Source: Cristatella mucedo | Lineage: Eukaryota; Bryozoa; Phylactolaemata; Cristatellidae | Direction of reading: 5' to 3' | Assembly: GCA_009760855.2 (NCBI GenBank) | Contig: WPIO01000131.1 | Location: forward strand, 900,501-964,500 | DNA: 64,000 nt | In this document: positions 21,119 to 33,400 of the stretch, piece by piece | Position numbering within the stretch: the first letter of the stretch is position 1 | Layout of the letters: the number at the start of each line of letters is the position of its first letter | The notes under the pieces: generated by a model | The model's database searches: none | Told to the model about the DNA's origin: nothing | The model's input: the letters and a program-made list of their open reading frames with translations, nothing else | Position numbers and translations under genes: made by a program

Positions 21119-21469
21119 ACAATCTTCTATTACATGGTGCAAGCAGGTAGTAGGCGGTGCAAAGATCTTACTACAACTATATATGCTAAATCGAGCATAC
21201 GAGTCAGCCAAATTTTACTCTTTTTACTTTTTAAAATTTGGCTTACTAAGGAGTCAGTGGAGATCAATAAATAAAGTGGCATGGCGAGGAAATTTTGATG
21301 TTCTAAGCATGCAAGTCAGAATGCATAGCCTGTACACCAACGTTAAATTGCACGGGGGCAAGAAGACCTGCAAGTCATGGCTTATAGAAGTCCAGAAGGA
21401 ACGTCCCAAAGTACGAGCTTGGATGCCGCATCGATATCTAGGCGATTCCACGTGCTTGGCAGGTTACTA

Positions 21470-22100
21470 ATTACTGCTTGCTGGTCTACCAGCCTGTGCA
21501 ATCAGGTGTTTACAGCTGGTGCAAAACTGTGTAGCTAAGCTTGTCTGTCGTCATCGATTTCAAGGTACTGTCACTCACTGTTAGATCCCTTCATTCTTTG
21601 GCTCCAGCCTACCCATCAGATCTTCTCCACGACCAGGCTGAGCATCGCGCTAACCACTTTTCAGAACTTGTTTTACCTACCCGCTTTTCGGAATCGAATA
21701 TTTTACCTATTCCAATTACGAACCTCAAATCCTTTGGAGACCGTGCCTTTAGTTTGTACTCACTTCCGACTGGCATCACGACATCCCCTGACTTGACCAC
21801 ATTTAAAAAAAACCTTAAAACGCAGCTACTTATCATAGCATTCAGTGGGTCTATTTGATTCGTCCTTTATGTCCTTATGACTGCAGGCACAGTGCATGCT
21901 GCCTCTAACCACACTTGCATACTGACCCTGTTCATGTCACCTCTAACCATGTCTTGGTTGTCGTCATTGAGCATGCCACCACAAGCCATTCGATCATGCT
22001 TGCTTTGCAGCTAATTGCAAAGTGCCTAGAAAGAGATTGAGTTCTCCGAGGGTTTGCACTATTGCAAATGTATTTTTATAATCATCTTTATTATTAATAT
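21470..22100 (+). mobile_element. LINE-A, 5'-truncated copy
   Basis: The C-terminal ORF2 starts at 'cttgctggtctaccagcctg'. Readable pieces are LTVRSLHSLAPAYPSDLLHDQAEH (as separate short runs), NLKSFGDRAFSLY, and SPDLTTFKKNLKTQLL up to a stop near 21,856. A small duplication of the 'F-S-E' segment is visible near 21,655-21,700. The 3' UTR, hairpin and ATT-rich tail end near 22,100. Confidence 0.85.
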
Positions 22101-23670
22101 TATCTGAAAGTAGGCAGATGGTACCCACACGCATAAAAGTCGTATTCAAACTCAAACACTAGGGAACTTACAGCTAAACAGGCAGTTAGTTTTGTGCCCC
22201 AGCTTATTGGACAGTGTCATCTGAGCTTTTGAGATTCGGACGTCTTTCGGATTCCTGATTTGAGATGGAGTCAGTATTGCAATGAAACAGCACCATTCTC
22301 TTCACATTACCAACATCGTTGTGGTACATCGCATCGACTTGAAATGGGATTAATCCTCACGATTGAACTGACTTTTCCTAATCGATATCACTAAATCATC
22401 TCGTCGCAGTCTGTCGGCATCTGTAGACAGGCTCGTTTCGGTCTGCCATCTGCTTCAGTTTGTTGCCTGACGAGCACAGTCTTTGAGCATTTGCAATTTT
22501 AATTTTCAACACTCAGTGCCACTGCAGATGGCCTTGGATAAACCCACTCGAGCAGTGAAAGCCAGGCTGTCGGTTATACAAGTAATACAAGCCGGCTTGT
22601 TAGTTGAGAACAGAACTAGCCGGCTGCAGGGGCTGCTTTTTCACTATCGCATGCCTCTGACGAGCTGGGTTACATAGTGGTTGCAGTACCGCTGGCAAAT
22701 GTCGAGACAGCTGTGTAAAAAGAAAAAAATTAAAATCAGCTGTAATCGAATATGGTAATGGGCATCGGGGAGATATTAGGGCACAATTTCAGGTGGCCGC
22801 GACCGCGAACTAAGCAGGTCGAGCAAGTGCAGAAAAGGGGCGGGACCCATGCAATTCACTGCTGCAGGTGAGTGCACTTGTTTTTTTGGTGTAATGTCTA
22901 TATAATATTATTTTAAGGAATTCATATTGCTGATAAATTAAATAAACTTTAATGACCAGCGGCTCTCTAAACAGCTAAATCAGGGGTACTTCCTTTAGGC
23001 TGATAACAGCCATTAACCTCACTGTGACCTTTGGAGTAGCTATCGTAAGGGGTTAGCCACGGATGCGTCGTGGTAAGTGAACTTGGTGAAAATTATGGTG
23101 ATGCGCTGTAGTGCGTGTAGTGTCGAGTGAGTTTTCTGCCGCTGCTTGACTTGCCGACCTAATCGTACTGCTCCGGACGTCGCGCGAGGCCACCTTTCTT
23201 TTCGCAAGTTAGGCATCCAAACCCCTAGTGACTAGTACTGCCCCCAGCCCGGAGCTGACGCGCCATTCTGCATCCAGCTAGTCTACATTTTTCGGGCTTT
23301 ATATCTAGAATCTTGTTCTTCTCGACTTATCACCATTCCCTGCCGTTTTGCCGTTAGTTTTGGCATGGCCCTAGCGTCTCGCTTACGTAGAAGCTGCCAT
23401 ATTCTTTGCGTGAACCCCCCCCCTGTTGTCGTGACCTTGCCAACCACGGTCCGGAAGCAATAGTATAGTAGACCTGCAAAAAATAAGCTGACCAGGCAAG
23501 TGTCAGCAAAGTTGTACTTCTTGTAGTGTTTAAGCGACTAGCCGTGTCTTAAATCACGTGCAATGAACGACCAGCTGTGTCCTCAGTTGAACAGTCCTCA
23601 GACAGTGAACACCGCCGACGGCAACTTTACGCTCTGTCGTTGGAGAGTAAAAATGATAATTCATGGCTGC
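22101..23670. other. Spacer, nothing recognised
   Basis: No gene could be supported. The part around 23,030-23,330 is a little richer in GC but has no clear island or exon. Confidence 0.45.
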
Positions 23671-24097
<427 letters not shown>

Positions 24098-24525
24098 TCG
24101 CTTTTCGGAATCCAACAGTCTAGAAATACCTCATACAAACCTTAAATCCTTTGGAGACCCTGCATTTAGTTCGTATGCTCCCAAAGTCTGGAACTCCCTC
24201 CTGACTTGCATCAGAACATCCCCTGACTTGACCACAAATAAAAAGAACTTAAAAAAGACACCTATTTAGGACAGCATTTAGTGGGTCCCTGTGATTCGTC
24301 CTTGATGTGCTTATGCTTGCTGATACTGTGCATACTGCCACTAACCACATGTGCATACTGACCCTGTGCATGTCACCCCTAACCTTGTTATTCATTTTGT
24401 TTTTTTTTATCAAGCATGATTTTACTCACCGTTCAATTGCATTTCCCTGTACAGCAAATGTAAAGCACCTAGAGAGAGATTAAGTTCTCCAATGGCGTTA
24501 TATCAAGTGCATTATTATCACCAAG
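24098..24525 (+). mobile_element. LINE-A 3' end abutting the (TC)n array
   Basis: The copy starts within ORF2 at 'cgcttttcggaatccaac' and reads NLKSFGDPAFSSYAPKVWNSLL, then TSPDLTTNKKNLKK. The 3' UTR, hairpin and a short attatt tail follow. It marks the left border of the tandem duplication. Confidence 0.85.
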
Positions 24526-24610
24526 TAATTTATCACAGTAACTATAGGAATCTTTTAATGGCTAAATCTAAGATAATTTTCATCAGCTTCAGTGATTTAA
24601 AGTGTAATAA

Positions 24611-25065
24611 TTAGTTAACCCTTTTTCTTAGTACAATAATGGAGGAATCCCGATTTAGCAAACGCTTGAGTATGGTAAAATTCATGGACAATGAAAGGAC
24701 TACGAATCTCCATCGTGTAAACGTAACGGCCAAGCACGATATAAAACAGTGCTTATTCCACCGAAATCTAGGGCAATTTAGTTTTTCTTTCTTTTCATCT
24801 TGAAAGTGCATAAACTTGCTTAACTCCGAGTTAATGCGTGTGTATCACTTACAATCAGACACTTGTGGCTTTAAACCGATTCGAATTTAGCTACACAAAC
24901 ATTGGCTTACTACATACTCGCAGTCCTAGTAAACTTAATAGTTGTACGCTTAGGCTTTAAAATCGGGTGTGAAAGAGCCGGAATTTCCCTGAGAGAAAGC
25001 AGTCCAACGAGGAGGAAAACAGCGATTATGGCTTTGCTGTCTAACTCTGACCAAGGTCTGCTCAT
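24611..25065 (-). pseudogene. Small secreted protein gene, copy 1 (donor site lost)
   Basis: The family is unknown. Exon 1 (25,065-24,954) opens with ATG and reads MSRPWSELDSK, then the hydrophobic core AIIAVFLLVGLLSL, then REIPALS. This is a typical secretion signal with likely cleavage after ALS. Exon 2 (24,798-24,611) follows an AG acceptor and matches the phase-1 join. It encodes about 61 residues including NCPRFRWNKHCFISCLAV and ends in RVN-stop. The homologous donor at 24,953 is CTAAGC, where the paralog at 36,716 has GTAAGC, so normal splicing is probably lost. Both frames are otherwise open, so the loss may be recent or another donor may be used. A third exon may exist left of the unit border. 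Confidence 0.5.
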
Positions 25066-25789
25066 GGTCATTGGTTCGAGCCATTTGTTATACGTGAAGC
25101 GCCTGAATACAGAAAAAGTTCGCTAAGGATGTTATGTAAACAAATTATATTTATTTTATAATAATAATTTGGAAATCCAAAGAAGAATCATGGCATACAT
25201 CACTAGACAACATGGGAACCTGGGACAGGTTAAGATCATGTCAATGGTTGAGATCATTAGTTTCATTTGAGCATTAATGTCTAGACAATATTTTGTTGAA
25301 GCGGATTGTGAGTTTTCCATGTGACGGAAATAGCGTCATCAGAAATAGCTCAGAAATGAAAAGCTTCAGATTTTGGTAAGAACTCTTCTATGGCATTGAA
25401 ATAGTGGCATAGCCAATACCCCGTCTTGAACCCAGCCGGACGACTACTTGTCCTTGCCGACATTCGATCATTCATTCACACAACCTTATTAAGCATGAGG
25501 ACTTACCTAGGATAACGATTACTTGCTGAACGATTTTGCCTACCTGCCAAGACATAACACCAACCCCTCTAATGCTGTAGAACAGCAGCTAGGCTTTATA
25601 TTTTCGGTATCTTTGTGACAGATCGTACTGTGCTAACGGCTAAATCATGCCTTTTTACTTGGTTATTTCATGTATAATCTTTAATTTACTCGGCGAGACC
25701 CATTATGACAGCTTAACTTTAACTAGATCGATGCATCGCACCGAGTTGATTGACTCACATCGTAACTTTGTGCATCGGGTGATTGTGTA

Positions 25790-26080
25790 AGGTAGAACTT
25801 GACAGAGTGGTATGAATGAGGATGCCTATTCATTGAGGCGATCGGGCTTATGATTGCTTGGTTGGTACTGGACAGGCAAGGCACAATGGCAATTCAGCTA
25901 GCAAGAGACGCAAAAGAATCGATGGGGCACGCTTCATCTTTCAATATCCAAACTGGTAAAGATGTAAATAATTCTATAGCTATTTTAAGCTCTAAAAGCT
26001 TACATTGGCTGAGCCTGACGACTTGAAGTAAGATCATTTAGTTTGATGTTACTGGTTACTACTCGAAGTAGCACTTTAAG
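25790..26080 (-). repeat. Duplicated block E3, copy 1
   Basis: The block is shared with 37,930-38,290 and 57,800-58,170. On the minus strand copies 1 and 3 keep the same reading frame through P-x-W-[LI]-x-K-D-[DE]-A-C-P and again through SSTNQ-x-II, which suggests a decayed exon. Its family is not recognised. The left half resembles a tRNA-like head (cattggctgagcc). Confidence 0.4.
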
Positions 26081-26349
26081 TTCTTCCCTGTTTGCTGACT
26101 GGGCATAATAATTACCGCTCGATGACTACCAAGCATTACGCTGCAGATTAGCCTCTATGAATGCCAGTGTTTGATTTGCTGTTATTGGGTTAGTATTTAA
26201 TTAGTATTTGAGTATATAATATGAAAATTTCTTTCAGGAACGTGTGAGGGACCAGCTACAATGACTTATAAGTGGCAGACTAATTCCCTGTCTGACATGA
26301 CTATTTAGTATACAAATGCAGTCAACTGTTGGCAAAAGAGCAGGTTTAT

Positions 26350-26620
26350 ACAGGTAAGCCTGATACGTATTTACGATTTCTAGCCCTGCCACCATGGAGA
26401 TAATTTTTCCTGCTGTAACCTGAACTCAGCATAGATGGTTGAAAAAGAATGGGAGGATGCCATTCGGTCAATGCCAGAATATGAGATTTCTGCCCACTGT
26501 CAGTGCTGATGAAACCATTAGTCGGGGTATGCATCAAGTAAGTCAACCGATAAATCTTCATTCGCACTGTGAGATAAATATTGGAACGGCCCATCTCACT
26601 GAAAGGACATATCTTCTCTA
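26350..26620 (-). repeat. Duplicated block E4, copy 1
   Basis: The block is shared with 35,760-36,120, 39,450-39,700, 49,830-50,130 and 61,450-61,770. Common landmarks are gaatggtacc..., the 'ctgatgaaac' stretch and 'gtaagtcaac' at the right end. No copy has a conserved complete frame. A minus-strand exon of the small secreted gene is possible, since the block lies about 0.5 kb downstream of its exon 2 in two units. Confidence 0.5.
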
Positions 26621-27399
26621 TTCACCATGAAAATCTTACCAATGTCTCAGGAACACGCATGCCAGCGATCTTAATAATTTACTATTGTCATTAAATCTCT
26701 CAATTCGATTGTGATTTTGGCATGCGATAGAAAAAAATTAAAGGGTCACTGTCTGTGTAGTGATTAATCACTATAACAGCTTCAATTTTTTGATGGCTAC
26801 TTCCGAGCTCCTTTTAACGATTCACAAATTACGTAGGTTACCATTATTAAGCTCCCCTACCTAGCATAATTATGGATGAATTAAGGTTTAGTGCATCGAA
26901 TTACAAGATTTCACGTTCACTTCGTGAGTCGGCTTGAACCTTTTTCCTAATTGGTTTCTCCGTAACTCGATTGGGAACAATGTTCGAACGGTAATGGCTC
27001 ACGTTTTATGTGAGCAGAAGTAGCGAAAGGAATCGCCCACCTCAGGATTCAATGCCAAACTCTCGGGACCGAAGTCATTAAAAGCATCAACCATTTTACC
27101 TAGTGTGCTATCACGGCTGACCAATATCAAACTGTAAAGGAGAAGGTATCTCTTGCCAAACGTGTTTCACCCAGCAATGCCAAACGATGGCTATCTGTCA
27201 AATGTAAAATGCGTGTGTAAAAAATACTTGAAGGCTTCGTTAAAAAAAATACAATAAAATTGAATACATGACTTCATAAAACCCTTTTTCAGGGCGAAAA
27301 CTGGCCTGCAGACTACAAGGAAAACAGAGTCAATTAACATGGGCAGGACACCAAAGCAGCAATGCAATTCCGTATGTTATTTAGGTGTAAGTTATGAAG

Positions 27400-28085
27400 C
27401 GGCAATTCTTTAGGTGACTATGTGAGTTCCAAAGTCGTGTGTGGTGAGTTTTATCGTAGTAACCCCATACTAATTCTGGCCTTGCTAGCTACACACACTG
27501 AACACTAGCCGGTGGCTTCAACTTTGACATTCAGGGTAGACTTCAATAATTCACAAACTCCAAGTCTTTTGACCTTTCAATCAAGCGTCTTCCCTTGGTG
27601 AGAGACATTAAATCCAGTACTGGCTATATATCAAACGTCGCCTGAATCACGCTGCACTTGTTCTAGTTGACCTGCTCTTGCTACCAAACAAGCTGTGGTC
27701 CACCTTAAGGTTTGGCTTGCTAAACGATGCAGATGTCTGTGACCATTGATCTCCGCTGCTATTGCTAAAAGTCAAGCAGTGCTCTCCTTAAACTTCCGAC
27801 TATTGTCAATACATCCCTGACATGACAGCATTTAAATTTGAGCCTAAAACGCATCTTCCAGCAGCATTTAGTGGGTCTGTGAGATTCGTTATTTTCGTGG
27901 TTACAGAGTGCTTTCTGCCACTAACCGTATTCGCGTGCAGACCCTGTCCATGTCATCTCTAACCATATTATGCTTGTTGTCAAAGCGCTTGTTACAACTA
28001 ATCATTGCATCATGCTTTCTTTGCTGCAAATATATTGGGTTTAGAACCAGATTTTCGCAATAACATGAATACTACTACCATTATC
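27400..28085 (+). mobile_element. LINE-A, ancient copy carried in the duplication
   Basis: Strongly diverged LINE-A landmarks are in order: 'ggtgactatgtgagttccaaagtc', 'caatcaagcgtcttcccttggtgag', 'cctgacatgacagcatttaaa' at about 27,812-27,832, 'ttagtgggtctgtgagattcgt' at about 27,870, and the 3' UTR ending near 28,085. Copies of the first part recur at 39.85, 47.1, 50.8 and 58.4 kb, so this insertion predates the duplication. Confidence 0.65.
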
Positions 28086-28129
28086 AGACCTACCCTTCTA
28101 ATCGCTTCGTCATTCAGGTAAGGCAAAGT

Positions 28130-28860
28130 ACCATCTGCTCTTCCTGTGAACATTGCTCAGCTGAGCTTTGGACCAAGGTCTTTCGCCTAATTTTGCGAGC
28201 GTGTCTTTTGAGCCCATGTCTAAAATAGGCTGCACAAATTCACTTGTAGTTTGCATTTACTGTCACTTTCGACTGCATTGACAAGAAGATTAGTGCCTGA
28301 CACATGATGCATGCAGGCATCCGTGGTGGTATGGCCTGTTCCAGATGGCAAGCACTGCAGCCTTGCTTGCCTCTGCTCATCTCGATAGTAAGCTTTAGTG
28401 ATAACATCGAAAGTTATGCTGCTAGTGTTGTCTGGACCCTAGTGAGCGTGAGACTTGGTAGACACTATTTTCACTGACAATCAATATTTAGATTTACACT
28501 AAACTTAGTTGGAGTACGTCCAGCAGGCTCTGGCTGAGCTGCTTTAGGCTTGATTTATTACTGGTAGTCGTAGTTACATCAAGTGCAAAAGAAGTTCAAG
28601 CTTAAAACTCAACTTCTTAGATGCTGCTGACAGGAGTAAAATAATCCAGGTTTTATCAGATAGGTGCAAACCTCGCACACGTGCAGTTCATTGTCATATT
28701 CTATGTTGAACTCTTAGCTTGCAACAGTTTGAGCTGTACCGTGCATCGACATAGTGATGGTAGACCTAAATATATAAACATTTGCATGCAGGTTGTGATC
28801 AATTACTTGAAGTCTCTGGATATCAGCAAAGATAAACCAGAAAATTTAAATCAATTTGAA
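28130..28860. repeat. Duplicated blocks E6/E7, copy 1
   Basis: The stretch matches 41,400-41,800 and 52,220-52,800. The clearest shared part is ggtagacactattttcactgac at about 28,458-28,479, present in all three. No conserved reading frame is evident. A plus-strand open frame at 28,681-28,953 is not conserved in the other copies. Confidence 0.6.
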
Positions 28861-28867
28861 ATCACTT

Positions 28868-28955
28868 ATGTTTATGGTGAGACTGTTGGCACATTGGGTA
28901 AGGTGCTTGCTTGCACGACATCATTGTCGAGGTTGTGGGCTCGAATCCTGTAGTG
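28868..28955 (+). repeat. tRNA-derived SINE-like unit
   Basis: TGGCACATTGG fits the A box and GGGCTCGAATCC fits the B box, about 50 bases apart as in a tRNA. A diverged counterpart sits in the paralogous unit near 52,900, so the unit was present before the duplication. The sequence gaggttgtgggct is shared with 19,415-19,490. Confidence 0.55.
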
Positions 28956-29028
28956 AGCTTAAATTGATCAAGACTGCAAGCGATGGCGATAGCTATAAAG
29001 GCTTTTCTGTAGATGTATAAAGAGGTAG

Positions 29029-29034
<6 letters not shown>

Positions 29035-29064
<30 letters not shown>
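29035..29064. repeat. (TA)n microsatellite
   Basis: Pure TA dinucleotides, about 15 units. Confidence 0.97.
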
Positions 29065-29068
<4 letters not shown>

Positions 29069-29239
29069 TGTATAATATAACATAATAATAAATTTGTTGT
29101 ATAGTCCAGAAGGCTTAAGCGAAATTAACGTCACAAATGTAAGTCAAACTTCGTAATGTGCAAATTCTATTACTTGTAATACTTTAATCTTCAAAGGCCC
29201 TGCTTTAGGCTGCGTTCAGGAGCTTGAAGATTGACGAAG

Positions 29240-29900
29240 ATGCTATTGTGCTGCTTTGATAAAAGCTTTAAAAGACAGTTTCCCTGATTACCGAAGTCTG
29301 GCTCTTGCAATGGTCTTAAGTCCGTTTGTCTGCACCAATCACAATTTTCATTAGTCAGCACATAGATTGAATACAGCTTATTGTAGTCCTAGAGGAGTTC
29401 ATGTGTAGATAAGACATGAGAAAACTCTGAGATCAGCTATTTGAGGGATAAAGGCAAGCTTACTGAGACCTAACACTCCCAAAACTTCCGCTTTGAATAT
29501 TCGAACATCAAACTCCAACACTCTTAGCACTCTAAAATAAACGCAAAATTCAGTCTGCTACAAAATGTACACTCCACACGACTGCTTTTGAACGCGTCAT
29601 TTTGAAAGGCAAAGTCTTTGCTACGGGTATTTATTTTAAACTGAGTGCTTGAATGTTGTATCTCCAGTGCATGCTGGTAATCGCATACTAGAAATTAATT
29701 TAAATATTGAGCTCCAAGGTTTATTTTACTGAAAAATCTGAGCGAACAAACGCCTAGGCAATCTGAATCACAATAACTGGAAAACAAACAATCAGCACCT
29801 GTGCTAGGACGTTTTCACTAAGCTTAGTGATCATGATTTCACTTGCTGCTTAGAACTACTTCTTAGCTAGAGCAGGAACAGTGCCACCCACTCTGCCGGC
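29240..29900. repeat. Duplicated block E8, copy 1
   Basis: This is among the best-preserved noncoding parts of the duplication, matching 53,300-53,960 over its whole length. The middle (gcaagcttactgagacctaa, then cattcgaacatcaaa-like sequence) is easy to align by eye. On the minus strand copy 1 is open for about 45 codons near 29,400-29,530, but copy 3 has stops there, so coding is not supported. Confidence 0.6.
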
Positions 29901-30402
29901 TCAAAATGCTCAGCTATTCCTCAAACATACATCTAATGCCAAGAGTACAGGTGCTGATTACCTGCAATCAGTATGCATCGAGAGCTTGGAACTCGTCGAG
30001 GAATCATTATCACAATATCATTGAGAAAGTAAGATAACAAGCTATCAAAATTAACCAGCTCCTCGCAGCAATTGTAGGGTACATGTGCTACGTCCTCTGT
30101 GAGCCTACAGATTCCGATTATGTGTACGTGATAAGCAATTTCAATGAGGATTTTAACACTGCATAGTGCCTCTAAGCATGCGTTACCTATCAAAATTGTG
30201 TCCCTACCTTTAAATAAACCACATGGCTATAAACCGCATATAACCCGCTTTACCAAACTTAGAAATCCAGGCTTTGCCATTGCAAGCGAAAAGACTTGAA
30301 AAATATTCCTGAAGTTGAAGCAACAATTGCAAAATGAACACGGTAGTGCATGCCAACTCACTCTTTTTATTGTGCACATCGTAGGGAGCATGTACTAGCT
30401 GA

Positions 30403-33400
30403 TCAGCATCTCCGTTTTGCTTGACATTTTTGACAAACAAATGCGAATTTCTGCGTGGAAGAAACATCATTCCAGTCGTATCCACCCCATGCTGTTCTCA
30501 AATGGACCCGGTTCTCTTCGTTATGCCAATTATCCGGCTGTCCAGGGAACCATTCACTGTATTCAGATCCCTTCGATCCTAGTGGTCTACATCCACAGTC
30601 CCACCTCCAATGTGATGGATGTCTCCTGTTAGCTTGTACTAACGATAAGCCGATCCAAACATTGATTCCATCAAACTCTAAAAAGTTACATGCCGTACAC
30701 TGAAGTGTGTGAACTGCTTAGAAGCTTGAAAATGTAATGTAATGTATCTTCTTCAGTAACTCCACAAAGTCATAAAGACCATGTGGGTGTTACGAAGCAG
30801 AGTATTGCATAGCACACTCACAGCCTAAGCGGCTTTCGGTACGCATTCGGTACCCAACAGACTTCGTCTCGCTCAACAATGAGAAAGTGGGAAGCGAAGC
30901 AGAGTTAGGAGAGCAGTTGAGGTAGTAAGTAGCATAGAAGTAGCAGTTCAGGACCGCTGAAAAAGATGTGCCATAGTCGGCAGTTGGAGAGTAGATGTCG
31001 TTGCGTAAGAATTGTGGAAGCGAGTTCCACAGTCTAGGACCTGCAGAGCTAAAGCTTCTGTCGCCAACTGTCTTTAAGCGGAGGAATGGGACAGCGAATT
31101 TATTGTCCACACAGGACCTGAGCGCGTGAACAGGCTGAAACTGATGCAGAAAACCAGTCTTAGTCATTGCCTACAGCATTAGAAAACGGATAGGAAATAG
31201 ATAGAGCTTAGTGCTAGAGGCACAGTCTAAGCACTGGTTAGGAAAGTAATGCAATCAGTGAGACTTTGCTTACCTCTGTGAGACTTGAGGTAGTCTACGA
31301 TCTCATCCCTCTCAGATTTGTTGCTGATAGCGGCCAATGTCAAGCCTAGACGACGGCATCGACGCTTAGCTTCCGAGTACGTTGATAGAGTAGTCTCAAA
31401 ATGGTATTTCTGATAATTTGACAGACGTCGTTCTGCAAGTATAAGTCCAGCTGTCCCCATAAGTGACGACTCTCGGAAGCATTCAGCTGACCTCAATATC
31501 GTTTTGAGCAGACGCAGCTAGTATTTCAACATTCAAAATTAGGATATCGTCGTGATTTTTTATTGTCATTTGAGATTCAATTTCAAAATATGCAGTAATA
31601 GGTAACCATTTATTATCCGGAAATTTTGCAGTGTTTAAGGCTCAGGACTACAAGAAATTGAACGTTTTTCAGCTAGAAACACGATACCATGTCACTACTT
31701 CGGGGCTGCATGTTCGTAAAATGGTATGCAATGGATGTTTGGCTTTATTTCCCGCAATAAAGTTCTCCCTAATCACTCAATAGTTGTATGTTAGTGAATG
31801 TATGCAGGGTACAAATATTCGAAATAACTCTTTGACTAAACATAGGCCTGCACAATTTTAGCGGTGTATGCCCTACCTCGAAGTCCTCAAGATGTAATAG
31901 AGAATTTTCGGAGAGATTTATAATGCCGTCTCTACTCACAGCACTCCGTTATACATGCATGATCACGATTTGCGATCGACTGGGTGGTGAACTTTTAGCA
32001 GCAATGGCATAATCGTATCGAGCATTCACTACAGACAATACATCAATGCTGCCACTGCTAATTGCTGCCACCTAAGAGAGGCCATAAATCCTAATTGCAC
32101 AGTAAAAGGTGCCGAAACTGTGGTTCATGTCGATAAAAAATCATTCTCAAATTTAGAAAGTGATTTAAATAGAGCGGCTATCTTAATAGGAAGGTGAAGA
32201 GGAATTAAAACTGGTGAGCTGTAAAAATATTACACACACTGAAGACATGTAATTAAAAAATTAGGCACACCATGCTAGTTTTAACACTTATTTTGTTTTT
32301 ACCTTACCGAATCGTCTTTAGAGTTATTCAGGTTCCCGATCGAACCTGTATCACGGGATCTTTATATTTATGACATCAAACTCATGCTGATTCAATACAG
32401 TTAAATAAACTACAACCTCTCATCTTCAAATGTAGCAGCCAGCCTAAAGGTTGATTGGCAATACTACTATCAAGTGATCGGAGAGCATAGGTGATATGTG
32501 CTGGCCGTAGAATAGGAAAGATAATACAACATATCACAGTTTAGATCTGAATATCTCCATTAGGTTATCTGTGATCCCTTAGCATAGTTTGCGATTCGTG
32601 CAATGGACAAATAAGGTATCTCATATTTTAAGTCACTGAGGGTCAAATATGAATTAGAGCAGCATTGCATAGGGTCACGTAGCATGATAGCATTATTGTA
32701 CGGCCGTATACATTATCCGAATATCTATATTCTAATTGTTGTAAAAATGACTATTTGATGAGCTAACATATGCAATATTACCTTCAGTATGTAACTTGCG
32801 AAACTAGCAGAACTCATTTTTAAGCAGTGTATATCGCCATAAACCCCCATATGCTATTCTAGAATTCTTACGGAATTTGAAATGTAATTATTAACCCTAA
32901 AACGTGGCTAAAAACTAAGTTGGGAGGGCAACGCTCTTCGTAATGCATACTTCATACCAGTTTATGTGACCTCCATTTCATCGGGGGCAGCACAACTAGT
33001 TCTGACTGTGAACAATAAAAGCTGATTGAAGCCTCGTTTACTAACCTCAATTTGAATTTCAGGCTGTGCATTTGTTTATAAAACGTGCACCTTCTCATTA
33101 TTCTTTCTCAAATAAAAAAGTGGCTTAATCGGCTCTATTAACTTAGCTTGAAAATAAGTGTCGAGTGATCAAATTGCAACCCAATAAATGGATTATCGCC
33201 AAATATGTTGGCAGAAGTCAATGATGTTAATCAATAAACGTTAAGTATGATTTAGTTGCATTTCTTCAGAAATAATATCGTTAGTCAAAGCCAATAATTT
33301 TAATTTAAGACTGAATGGTAAGAAATGACACATATAACCCCTCACTCTTGCAAAAAGGCTAAACAACCTGCTATAAAGGTTCTAGCACGCCTGAGTTCTT

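Noticed and set aside
28681-28953. 90-codon plus frame
   Set aside because: The paralogous blocks at 41.7 and 52.7 kb do not keep it, and its end runs into a tRNA-like unit.
29400-29530. Minus-strand open stretch in block E8
   Set aside because: The paralog at 53.5 kb has stops in the same frame, so there is no sign of constraint.
30210-30485. 91-codon minus frame overlapping lectin exon C
   Set aside because: It is a shifted frame of the lectin exon; the frame with QPD, WND and the last Cys is the supported one.
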